DNA of 11,610 nt from CAVSWN01 sp046728115 (GTDB lineage Bacteria; Acidobacteriota; Vicinamibacteria; Vicinamibacterales; CAVVIG01), in NCBI GenBank assembly GCA_046728115.1, contig JBKPDW010000291.1, positions 1 through 11,610 on the forward strand, given 5' to 3'. Below the pieces are notes generated by a model that was given only the letters and a program-made list of their open reading frames with translations, did no database searches and was not told the origin of the DNA. Of this stretch, positions 1 to 6,704 are shown one piece after another. A program made the translations under genes and the position numbers. Position 1 is the stretch's first letter. The number at the start of each line of letters is the position of its first letter.

Positions 1-320
1 GGATCAACAACTCGTTTCCAAGCACCCACGTCTCGCTCACCGTCATCATGATCGCCGTCGCTTGGCTGTTTCACGTCCGCCTTCGCAGCACGGTGACGGC
101 GCTGGGCATGCTCGTCATCGTCTCGACGTTTGCGCTCGGCATTCACTGGGTCGCCGACATCATCGCCGGCGTCATAGTGGGCGTGCTGAGCGTGGCGATC
201 GCGTGGCGCTTCACCGACACGTCCGAACGGCTGGAACTCGCAGGCGCATCCGAGTATGCGATGCTTCGCAAGCGGCCGCGGCCGGTGACTCAACTCGAAC
301 CACGGCCCGTCGGTTTGTAA
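1..320 (+). CDS. PAP2 superfamily phosphatase, C-terminal part (5' end outside window)
   Basis: The reading frame is open from base 3 and ends at TAA 318-320, so only the last 105 residues are present. Two PAP2 signatures are visible. The PSTH motif (bases 18-29) carries a conserved His, and GIHWVAD (bases 138-158) carries the second His and the Asp of the phosphatase site. Both lie in hydrophobic helices, and a hydrophilic tail of about 35 residues follows. The usual Arg of motif 3 is replaced by Thr (STFALGIH), which fits the PAP2_3 / inositol-phosphorylceramide-synthase-like branch better than classical phosphatidate phosphatases. The family acts on phosphorylated lipids or polyprenyl phosphates at the membrane; the substrate here cannot be read. 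The DUF2235 gene starts 48 bases downstream on the same strand, so the two may be co-transcribed. Confidence 0.85.
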   Translation, partial: INNSFPSTHVSLTVIMIAVAWLFHVRLRSTVTALGMLVIVSTFALGIHWVADIIAGVIVGVLSVAIAWRFTDTSERLELAGASEYAMLRKRPRPVTQLEPRPVGL

Positions 321-368
321 GGAGTGTTGCCAAGCTGCCGGCATGGCATCTGCGCATCGAGGCCTGAC

Positions 369-1922
369 ATGTCCAAGAACATCGTTCTGTGCTCTGACGG
401 GACGGGCAATCGCGACATCAAAGGTCGCGGTACGAACGTCTTCAAGCTGTTCGAGGGCGTCGATCTGAACGGACATCGGACCGATCCCTCGTTGAAGACG
501 CAGCTCGCCTTCTATGACGACGGAGTGGGCACGCACGGCACTGTTATCCGGCGTGTGTGGGGCGGCGCGGCGGGCCTCGGTCTGAAGGACAACGTCAAAG
601 AATTGTACCGGGAGCTCTCCCGTGTCTACGACAAGAGCGACTCGATCTACCTGTTCGGTTTCAGCAGGGGCGCATTCACAGTTCGAACGCTCGCCGGCAT
701 GATCGGGACGTGCGGGATACTGCGGGGAGAGAACTTCGGGACCGCACGTGCGCTGCGATCTGCCGTTGACGAGGCCTACGACGTCTATCGGGCCAAATAT
801 GACAGTTACATGACCCGGCTCACAAGCCGGATTCGGCGGACGCCAGATTCGGAGTCTGCTCTGAACGCCTTTCGCAAGAAACACAAGCCAATTGTCGGCG
901 CGAAAGTGGCCTTCATCGGGGTGTGGGATACGGTCGACGCCGTGGGCCTGCCTTTCGCCTCGGCGAATTTCGTCAACCGCGTGATCTACCAGTTCAAGTT
1001 TCCCACCCAGGTTCTCGGCGCTCACGTTGAGCGCGCCTATCACGCGTTGTCCATCGATGATCAGCGCCGATCGTTCGAACCTCTTTTGTGGAGCGGTCCC
1101 GATCCGCGGATCGAGCAAGTGTGGTTCTCGGGTGTGCATTCCAACGTGGGCGGTGGTTATCCGAAGCAGGGAATGTCGCTCGTGGCGCTCGACTGGATGC
1201 TCGCGCACGCCGAACGGTGCGGACTGCGCCTTCTGAAGATCGATCGCGAGCTCTTCAGAGGACACGCCTGCGTCGACGATCTTCTGTACGACTCGAGGAG
1301 CGGCCTGGGAATGTTCTATCGCTGGACGCCGAGAGATATCCGGCGCTACTGCGCTCAAAGCGGCATCCGCCCATGCATTCACCTGAGCGTCGCGGAGCGG
1401 ATCGCCCACGCGACCGACGACTATGCGCCGGGCAATATTCCGCCCGGAGTCTCGGTCACCCCGACGCCCGCAGGCTTCGACGAGAACAACGTCGCCCAGA
1501 AGGATCTGATCCTGCAGCACAGGGCGCAGACAATCGAAGCAACCATTCGGACGGCGCTCGGCGAACGCTACCTGCTCGACGAGGTGAGCGCGCAGATTAC
1601 CGTCGGATGCATCTCGTATCTGTTCTTCGTGTGCTCCTGGGCGTTGTTCGTCGTCAGCGCGGTCGCTGGCGCAAGCACGCTGCTCGGCCGGGCCGTGCCG
1701 GCGTGGATCATCGTTGGCCTCTGGGCGTCGACGGCTGCAGGATTTTCCGCGGCCGCTGCGCTGTCGCGCCACGCCGACAACGGGATGAGCGATGCGTTCT
1801 CACTCTTCTGGCAGAAGAACCAGAAGGATCTGCGGGCAGCATTGAAGCAGGCGAAGGCGGAGTCGAAGGGTCAGGCGCGAGACAATGCGATGGACGCGAA
1901 GGTCCTCGCGGGAGTCGCCTGA
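369..1922 (+). CDS. DUF2235 (Tle1-like) alpha/beta hydrolase with C-terminal membrane hairpin
   Basis: The 517-aa protein opens with the DUF2235 signature SKNIVLCSDGTGN. It has the lipase elbow GFSRG with nucleophile Ser99, the GVWDTVD segment (Asp187) and GVHSNVGGGYP (His257), which together give a plausible Ser-Asp-His triad. Family members include type VI phospholipase effectors (Tle1), but many DUF2235 proteins are housekeeping or unknown. Here two hydrophobic segments at about 410-435 and 446-467 form a hairpin, followed by a Lys-rich tail, so the hydrolase is probably held at the inner membrane. No VgrG, PAAR or immunity gene is adjacent. ATG 369 is chosen because GAGG (359-362) sits 6 bases upstream and the family motif begins at residue 2. 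In-frame GTG 324 would add 15 atypical residues. Substrate (phospholipid or other ester) is unknown. Confidence 0.85.
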   Translation: MSKNIVLCSDGTGNRDIKGRGTNVFKLFEGVDLNGHRTDPSLKTQLAFYDDGVGTHGTVIRRVWGGAAGLGLKDNVKELYRELSRVYDKSDSIYLFGFSRGAFTVRTLAGMIGTCGILRGENFGTARALRSAVDEAYDVYRAKYDSYMTRLTSRIRRTPDSESALNAFRKKHKPIVGAKVAFIGVWDTVDAVGLPFASANFVNRVIYQFKFPTQVLGAHVERAYHALSIDDQRRSFEPLLWSGPDPRIEQVWFSGVHSNVGGGYPKQGMSLVALDWMLAHAERCGLRLLKIDRELFRGHACVDDLLYDSRSGLGMFYRWTPRDIRRYCAQSGIRPCIHLSVAERIAHATDDYAPGNIPPGVSVTPTPAGFDENNVAQKDLILQHRAQTIEATIRTALGERYLLDEVSAQITVGCISYLFFVCSWALFVVSAVAGASTLLGRAVPAWIIVGLWASTAAGFSAAAALSRHADNGMSDAFSLFWQKNQKDLRAALKQAKAESKGQARDNAMDAKVLAGVA

Positions 1923-2017
1923 AAAGCCCGGCATCCCTATGTCAGTGACCTCGCGTGCAGCGCATCTACACTATCGATGACAGAGTGGACGGCATTCTGG
2001 GTTTGAACGGCACCGTA

Positions 2018-3292
2018 TTACTGGCGGAGCCGTTCGAGGACGTCCAGCGATTCGCGCTCAGCTCCTTCGGCTCTTCCGAGGGTACGCATCGTCGATTGGT
2101 GCCGCGCGACGGCCCATGCACGAGGCGTCATCTTCGATCCGGGTGCCGCGCCTGACGGGCCGACTCGCGTTCCGGCGTCGCGCAAGCCTTTGGCGCGCAG
2201 GTGCCAACTCTCTGAGCGCAATTTCAGGTACTGCCGGGCGTCGGCAAGCTCCTGTTGGTTCTGGCGCGGGACGCCCTTCAGCGCGTTGATCCGTGCGTCT
2301 GCCGCTTTCAGCTCGGGGATGATCGAGCGCTCGATGAGATCGGAGAGATCGGCGGCGGCGATCTTGCCCCTGGCGGAATTCGCGGATGCGGCCTGGTACA
2401 TGTCAGCGGTGCGATGCTCCATGTCGATGAGCCGCTGCAGCTCTGGCCTTATATCGGTGATGCCACGCATGCTGAACGCTGCGATAGACGCGATCGCAAA
2501 GCCGATGGCCACGGCGCCGGCCATCCGGCGGGCTGGCGGCGTGCGGTCGGCGATGTCTCTCGCCACCGCGAGTCCGAACAACATGCCGGTGACCAGTCCG
2601 ACCATTCCGATCGCCAGCCCCTGATACGCGACGTTGCACAGCACGAAGATCGCGGTAATCGGCGCGAGCCGTTGAAGCGCGACGCGCGGAATCGTCACGT
2701 CGGAAGGACGCCACCACGTCAGACCGACGCACGCGACCAGCAGCCCGTACAACCCGAACACGGCGCCGGCTGATCCCGCCATCACGTCCGTCGGCATCGA
2801 CGACAGACTCTGGAGCCCGGAGAACACTCCTCCGACGAAGTACGCGGCTGCAAACGCTGGTGCGCCAACAAGGCGCTCGAGCGTGAATCCGACCTGAACG
2901 ATCGTTGCCATGTCGACAGCCAGCAGAATCAGATGTGGGTTGACGAATGGCGCCGTAACCAGGCGCCACCATTCTCCATTCGTCGTCCGCGGCCCGAAGC
3001 TGGCGCCCCAACTCACGACTGTCGAAGGATCGCTCCGTGCGCCTGCGCCAAGCAGCATGCAGACAAAAATCAGGACGTTCACGGCCACGAGCGCGGGTGT
3101 TACGACGGCCGACGCCGTGCGGGCGCGAAGAGCGCGCTCGAACGGCGCAAGCTTCGTGCGCCCGAATTCCTTCAGCTCGTGAACGATCTGCGCGATGGTG
3201 CGAATAACGCGAAGCCTCTCGTCCGAGTTCAACACGCGGTAGTAGAGGACGCCGCCGATGATGGCCAGCACCAGGACAATCGCCACGGCCAC
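2018..3292 (-). CDS. Rhomboid-like membrane protein lacking the Ser/His dyad (probable pseudoprotease)
   Basis: The 424-aa protein keeps the rhomboid fold: WGA near 95-97, GEWWRLVTAPFV (106-117) in loop 1, His120 at the start of TM2, and glycine-rich TM4 and TM6. Hydrophobic segments lie at about 3-18, 65-83, 120-137, 146-162, 176-192, 209-226, 227-244 and 257-273. The TM4 motif reads GSAG (173-176) where active rhomboids have GxSG, so Ala175 occupies the nucleophile position and Ser174 is one place early. TM6 has Gly229 where the catalytic His of the aHxxG motif should be, and the TM2 Asn is Leu124. It is therefore probably inactive and may bind or retain membrane proteins, as iRhoms and derlins do. 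A soluble, helix-rich tail of about 150 residues (276-424) follows. The start is uncertain: GTG 3292 or GTG 3286, with no strong ribosome site. It is convergent with the DUF2235 gene, 95 bases apart. Confidence 0.82.
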   Translation of the reverse strand: MAVAIVLVLAIIGGVLYYRVLNSDERLRVIRTIAQIVHELKEFGRTKLAPFERALRARTASAVVTPALVAVNVLIFVCMLLGAGARSDPSTVVSWGASFGPRTTNGEWWRLVTAPFVNPHLILLAVDMATIVQVGFTLERLVGAPAFAAAYFVGGVFSGLQSLSSMPTDVMAGSAGAVFGLYGLLVACVGLTWWRPSDVTIPRVALQRLAPITAIFVLCNVAYQGLAIGMVGLVTGMLFGLAVARDIADRTPPARRMAGAVAIGFAIASIAAFSMRGITDIRPELQRLIDMEHRTADMYQAASANSARGKIAAADLSDLIERSIIPELKAADARINALKGVPRQNQQELADARQYLKLRSESWHLRAKGLRDAGTRVGPSGAAPGSKMTPRAWAVARHQSTMRTLGRAEGAERESLDVLERLRQ

Positions 3293-3633
3293 GACAAGGT
3301 CAAAAGGCGTACCGGCGGACGACGCAAATCAGGCCGAAATTTGCACGTCACAATCGCGACCAGCGCGTGGCGTTGCAAGACTGGCATTCAGGGACGAGCG
3401 ATGTAATGAGTCGAGCCTTTTGACGTCAGATGCTTCGTCACGTTTGGGTCGATCTGATATCCGGCTCGCCCGAGCATCCACCGCCATCGTGCTTCCAAGT
3501 TTTCGCTTGCAGCCTCACCGTTTTGTAACGTCACGCCAAGCCGGATCCGTGCAGTTACGAGCGAGATGGCTCGGCACGTGAATTGCCCCGTTGCCAGCGA
3601 ACCGTCGCACAGCACTGCCAGTGTGCGAAGACG
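3293..3633. promoter_or_regulatory. Divergent intergenic region with repeated ACGTCA half-sites
   Basis: These 341 bases separate the divergent starts of the rhomboid-like gene (-) and the TagO-like gene (+), so both promoters should lie here. I could not identify convincing -35/-10 pairs. ACGTCA occurs at 3345-3350, inside the perfect palindrome TGACGTCA at 3421-3428, and at 3528-3533; a shorter CGTCA is at 3436-3440. A weak 5-bp hairpin (CGAGC/GCTCG) lies at 3558-3573. A minus-strand open frame at 3388-3615 (75 codons from GTG) fits in the gap but has no ribosome site and no recognised family, so it is not called as a gene. Confidence 0.4.
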
Positions 3634-4374
3634 ATGAAAGAAGATTCTGACAGCGCTTCACCGCCCTCGGATAAGCCGCAGCCGCCATCCCAAGTGGGGG
3701 CCGCACGGCGGTCGTACTTCATGGTCGGTGGCGTACTCGCGCTCGTTGCCGTGGCGATGTTGTCCGTTGTCAGGCGGTCGTCCTTGAACGAGGCGGACGA
3801 GGCCGAAGCACAGCCACCCGCCCAGGTTGCCGCGTCTGAGGCTGCAATCGGCGCGCTGACCGTTGTGGAATCCGCGCCGGTCCCCACGTGGGGCGGTCCT
3901 CAGCACGCGACGTGGGCGCCGGACGGATCGAAGACGATTGCGTTCGAGTTGCAAGCCATCAACGACGTGTCGGTGTGGATGACCCGTGTGCGGCCGACGC
4001 TGGTCGTTCGATGCGTGTCACGCATGATCGACGTGTTCGTCGTGATGAAGACGTCGGCGAGCGTGGAACCGCGGGCCGACAGCCACACGATCCACCTTCG
4101 AATTGACGACAACCCGGAAGAGCTGCAGCAATGGTCCGGATCACAGAGCCAGCAGGAGCTCTTCGCCCCGGACGGTCCGCGGATGATTCGCCGTCTGGCG
4201 CGGGCGCATCGGATGCAGTTCGGCTTCAGACCATACAACTCCCCGCCAGTTACGGCGGAATTCGCCGTCCAGGGCTTCGATCGACTCGCGGGGCTTGTTG
4301 CGGGCACCTGCGGGTGGCGGCTGGACGATGCGGTGCCTTCGGGCGATCGCCGCAACAGTTTGAAGACACCCTAA
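3634..4374 (+). CDS. Single-span membrane protein with TagO/VasI-like domain
   Basis: The 246-aa protein has a short polar N-terminus (1-26), one membrane helix (about 28-46), an acidic/Ala/Pro linker (50-95) and a soluble domain at about 110-228 that should face the periplasm. The domain has the order VRPTLVVRC ... IDVFV ... TIHLRID ... W ... LFAPDGPRMIRRL ... FGFRPYNSPPVTAEF ... CGW, which resembles the TagO/VasI family known from type VI secretion loci. Cys127 and Cys226 are at the positions where that family has Cys and may form a disulfide. No type VI genes are visible, so the domain may have a different role here. ATG 3634 is preferred over in-frame starts back to 3583 because the preceding residues are unlike the family and the helix then sits close to the N-terminus; the ribosome site is weak. 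It is followed after 30 bases by the next gene, probably in one operon. Confidence 0.7.
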   Translation: MKEDSDSASPPSDKPQPPSQVGAARRSYFMVGGVLALVAVAMLSVVRRSSLNEADEAEAQPPAQVAASEAAIGALTVVESAPVPTWGGPQHATWAPDGSKTIAFELQAINDVSVWMTRVRPTLVVRCVSRMIDVFVVMKTSASVEPRADSHTIHLRIDDNPEELQQWSGSQSQQELFAPDGPRMIRRLARAHRMQFGFRPYNSPPVTAEFAVQGFDRLAGLVAGTCGWRLDDAVPSGDRRNSLKTP

Positions 4375-4394
4375 CCCCTCCAGCGATCTCGTTG

Positions 4395-4399
4395 AGGAG
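4395..4399 (+). promoter_or_regulatory. Ribosome binding site AGGAG fixing a GTG start
   Basis: AGGAG within GAGGAGA lies 5 bases before GTG 4405. It is the strongest Shine-Dalgarno match on the plus strand here and decides the GTG start of the following gene, which has no nearby ATG. Confidence 0.8.
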
Positions 4400-4404
4400 A
4401 CAAC

Positions 4405-5274
4405 GTGCAGGCAAAAAAGACGACAAAGAAGAATACGCGCTCGAAACGGATCAGGCCAGCCAGACGAGTGAAGACCTCTCGACGTGCGAGAATCTCCGCG
4501 CGCAGAGTGGCGCCTCTGCTTCCGGTCGCGCCGACGGTCGCGCCCGCCCTTTCAGCGCCGGTCGCCCAGATGCCGTCACTTCCGCCGGTGTCGCGGATGA
4601 CAAGCGCGCGGATGATTGCTCTCGTGGCGGTTTTCATCATGGTCGCCGCCATGCTCGTCGCAATGCATCCCTCATCTCAGCGAATTGCTGCGGCAGTTGA
4701 CCTGCAACCGCAAGTGCAGACGCAGCTGGCCGACGCCGCAACGGCACCGCAACTCGATACGCAAGAGGGCATCAGACCCGCGGTGATGCCTGCACCACGC
4801 ATTGCGGTCGAGAGGCCAAAACCGGAGACGAAGCCGAAGAAGTCGGCGATCGTGCCAGCCAGACCGGTGGCCGAGCCGGTGACCAAGGCGCCCGTGGAGT
4901 CGGTCGTCCACGTACTCCCGGCAGAACCGGTGACAAGGATACCCGCCGTGGCACCAACGGCGGTCACCCGCGCGAGCGAGTCCGGCGCGATGACGGGAGT
5001 CGAGGGCCCTGTAACGATCACCGGATGCCTCGAGATCGACGAGAGTGACAACACGTTCCGTCTGACGGACACGTCCGGCGCCGATGCGCCGACGGCGCGG
5101 AGTTGGAGGTCTGGCTTTCTCAGGAAACGCTCGGCCCCGATCGATCTCGTCGACGCGGCCAACGCTCTGAGGCTGCGAAGCTACGTGGGTCAGCGCATCG
5201 CAGCGACCGGCGTGCTCACGAACCGCGAGATGGAGGTGCGTTCATTGCGGCGTGCCGGGCAGTCGTGCAAGTAA
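4405..5274 (+). CDS. Conserved-type single-span protein: basic tail, Pro-rich linker, C-terminal domain of unknown function
   Basis: The 289-aa protein starts at GTG with a very good ribosome site. Residues 1-34 hold 16 Lys/Arg and no acidic residue, so the tail should stay in the cytoplasm and could bind nucleic acid or anionic lipid. A Pro/Ala/Val stretch (35-63) leads to one membrane helix (about 70-87). A linker rich in Pro, Val, Ala and Lys (100-195) follows, with a repeated AEPVT unit, and then a compact domain (198-289). That domain has the pattern VTITGCLE ... FRLTDTSGADAPTARSW ... APIDLVDAA ... LRLRSYVGQRIAATGVL ... EMEVRSLRR ... C, with Cys207 and Cys288 possibly paired. The alternating strands and the VGQRIAATGVL segment suggest a small OB-like beta barrel, but this is inference. 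I recall similar domains from Acidobacteriota proteins without an assigned function. It probably forms an operon with the preceding gene. Confidence 0.7.
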   Translation: MQAKKTTKKNTRSKRIRPARRVKTSRRARISARRVAPLLPVAPTVAPALSAPVAQMPSLPPVSRMTSARMIALVAVFIMVAAMLVAMHPSSQRIAAAVDLQPQVQTQLADAATAPQLDTQEGIRPAVMPAPRIAVERPKPETKPKKSAIVPARPVAEPVTKAPVESVVHVLPAEPVTRIPAVAPTAVTRASESGAMTGVEGPVTITGCLEIDESDNTFRLTDTSGADAPTARSWRSGFLRKRSAPIDLVDAANALRLRSYVGQRIAATGVLTNREMEVRSLRRAGQSCK

Positions 5275-5294
5275 TCGGCTGTATCCGCTGATGC

Positions 5295-5314
5295 TTGCGT
5301 AATAAGTAACGCAA
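5295..5314. repeat. Small hairpin TTGCGT/ACGCAA
   Basis: TTGCGT (5295-5300) and ACGCAA (5309-5314) are exact inverted repeats around an 8-base AT-rich loop, 20 bases after the stop of the preceding gene. It could act with the larger repeat next to it as a 3' end structure. It is too short to call alone. Confidence 0.4.
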
Positions 5315-5363
5315 AGACCGCCAGGAACAGTAGAATTCTTTGGTTGCGGCCTTGGCGGTCGTT
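5313..5363. terminator. Imperfect inverted repeat / candidate terminator before pepT
   Basis: GACCGCCA (5316-5323) pairs exactly with TGGCGGTC (5353-5360). With one-base bulges the stem continues on both sides (GG with CC on the inside, AAA with TTT on the outside), around a loop of about 24 bases that contains AGAATTCT. The right arm is followed by GTTTCTTTCC, a T-rich run that suits termination of the upstream operon; the left arm is preceded by GCAAA. The long loop is unusual for an intrinsic terminator. Its look (CGCAAAGACCGCC ... GGCGGTC) also resembles dispersed intergenic palindromes seen in some genomes. Confidence 0.5.
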
Positions 5364-5418
5364 TCTTTCCGCCAGCATTTGCGATGTGGCCGACGGATCA
5401 CATCAGCGCCTCGCCAAC

Positions 5419-6678
5419 ATGCCCGACATGACAGGCTCGACGGACGTGCTCGAGCGATTTCTGCGCTACGTCACGATCGACACACAGTCACAGGAAGATT
5501 CGAAGACCTACCCGAGCACCGAAAAGCAGCTCGTTCTGTTGAGGCTCCTTGTCGACGAGCTCAAGGCGATTGGACTGGCCGACGCCGTCATCGACGAACA
5601 CGGCTACGTCTTCGCCACGATTCCTGCTACCTCGCGCAAAGCTGCAGTCCCGGTAATCGGATTCATCGCGCACGTGGACACGTCTCCCGAGATGAGCGGG
5701 CAGGACGTTCGCCCGATCGTGCACCGCAACTACAGCGGTCAGGACCTCGTCCTGCCGGACGATCCGACGGTGGTGCTGCGGCTGTCGGAAAGCAAGTGGC
5801 TCACGGAGCAAATCGGCAACGACATCGTGACCGCCTCGGGAACGACGCTGCTCGGCGCCGACAACAAGGCCGGCGTTGCGGAGATCATGGCTGCCGCCAG
5901 GTTCCTCGTCGCGCATCCCGAAATTGCGCACGGTCCGGTGCGCATCGCATTCACGCCCGACGAGGAGGTGGGCGCGGGCACGAAGCACTTCGATGTCGCG
6001 CGCTTCGGCGCGCTGTATGCCTATACGATAGACGGCGAAACGCGCGGCGAACTGGAAACGGAGAGCTTTTCAGCCGATGCGATGACCATCACGTTCGTCG
6101 GCTTCAACACGCATCCTGGCTACGCCAAGGGACGGATGATCAACGCCATCAAGGTCGCGGCAGACTTCGTGAGCCGGCTGCCCCGCGACACCGCGTCTCC
6201 CGAGACCACGGACGGATACGAAGGCTACGTACACCCGTATGTCGTCCAGTCGTCGGTTGACCGGACCAGCGTGAAGCTGTTGATCCGCGACTTCACGAAC
6301 GCAGGGCTGCGCGAGAAAGAAACGTGGCTGGAAACCCTCGCCAGCCGAACGATCCAGGACTGGCCGGGCGCTTCGTTTGAGACGAGCATCGAGGAATCGT
6401 ACAGGAACATGAAGGAAATCCACGATGCGCATCCGCTCGTGGCCGAGTGCGCACGCGAAGCGATCCGGCGAAGCGGGCTGACGGTGCGTGAACGGCCGAT
6501 CCGCGGGGGGACCGATGGATGCCGGCTGTCGTTCATGGGCCTGCCGGCCCCGAACCTGTTCGCCGGCGAACACAATTTTCATTCGCGGCTCGAGTGGGTC
6601 TCCGTGCAGGACATGGAGAAGGCCGTCGAAGTGATCGTCAATCTCGTGCAGGTCTGGGAGGAAGACGCCAGGTCGTGA
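5419..6678 (+). CDS. pepT: Peptidase T (tripeptide aminopeptidase, M20B)
   Basis: The 419-aa protein matches PepT along its length (E. coli PepT is about 408 aa). It is a cytoplasmic di-zinc enzyme that removes the N-terminal residue of tripeptides. Visible elements are LERFLRYVTIDTQS near the start, IAHVDT (His85 ligand, Asp87), LLGADNKAG (bridging Asp148), TPDEEVGAG (general base Glu182, ligand Glu183), IDGE (Asp205), GGTDGCRLSFMGLP, and GEHNFHS (His385 ligand). The family's GADDKAG reads GADNKAG here; the metal-binding first Asp is kept. ATG 5419 is chosen, with ATG 5428 equally possible; neither has a clear ribosome site. In-frame codons reach back to TTG 5344 but run into the inverted repeat and look non-coding. 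It stands alone and is convergent with the glycosyltransferase, only 26 bases apart. Confidence 0.93.
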   Translation: MPDMTGSTDVLERFLRYVTIDTQSQEDSKTYPSTEKQLVLLRLLVDELKAIGLADAVIDEHGYVFATIPATSRKAAVPVIGFIAHVDTSPEMSGQDVRPIVHRNYSGQDLVLPDDPTVVLRLSESKWLTEQIGNDIVTASGTTLLGADNKAGVAEIMAAARFLVAHPEIAHGPVRIAFTPDEEVGAGTKHFDVARFGALYAYTIDGETRGELETESFSADAMTITFVGFNTHPGYAKGRMINAIKVAADFVSRLPRDTASPETTDGYEGYVHPYVVQSSVDRTSVKLLIRDFTNAGLREKETWLETLASRTIQDWPGASFETSIEESYRNMKEIHDAHPLVAECAREAIRRSGLTVRERPIRGGTDGCRLSFMGLPAPNLFAGEHNFHSRLEWVSVQDMEKAVEVIVNLVQVWEEDARS

Positions 6679-6704
6679 TGAGCTCCGGCACAACTGGAAC
6701 AGCG

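Noticed and set aside
1088..1948. 286-codon open frame on the plus strand inside the DUF2235 gene
   Set aside because: Arg-rich, low-complexity translation typical of a shifted frame in GC-rich coding DNA; the overlapping frame has clear family motifs.
1923..2017. Terminator between the convergent DUF2235 and rhomboid-like genes
   Set aside because: No stable stem followed by a T-run was found in these 95 bases on either strand.
2933..3406. 157-codon plus-strand frame across the rhomboid start
   Set aside because: Biased composition and no ribosome site; it lies antisense to a recognisable membrane protein.
369..4374. A type VI secretion locus, suggested by a Tle1-like hydrolase and a TagO-like protein
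   Set aside because: The two genes are separated by the rhomboid-like gene, and no Hcp, VgrG, PAAR, sheath, baseplate or immunity gene is visible. Both domains occur outside type VI loci.
5340..6260. 306-codon open frame on the plus strand over pepT
   Set aside because: Arg/His-rich shadow of the peptidase T frame, which has all metal ligands.
6679..6704. Terminator between pepT and the glycosyltransferase
   Set aside because: Only 26 bases separate the two stops and no hairpin is visible.
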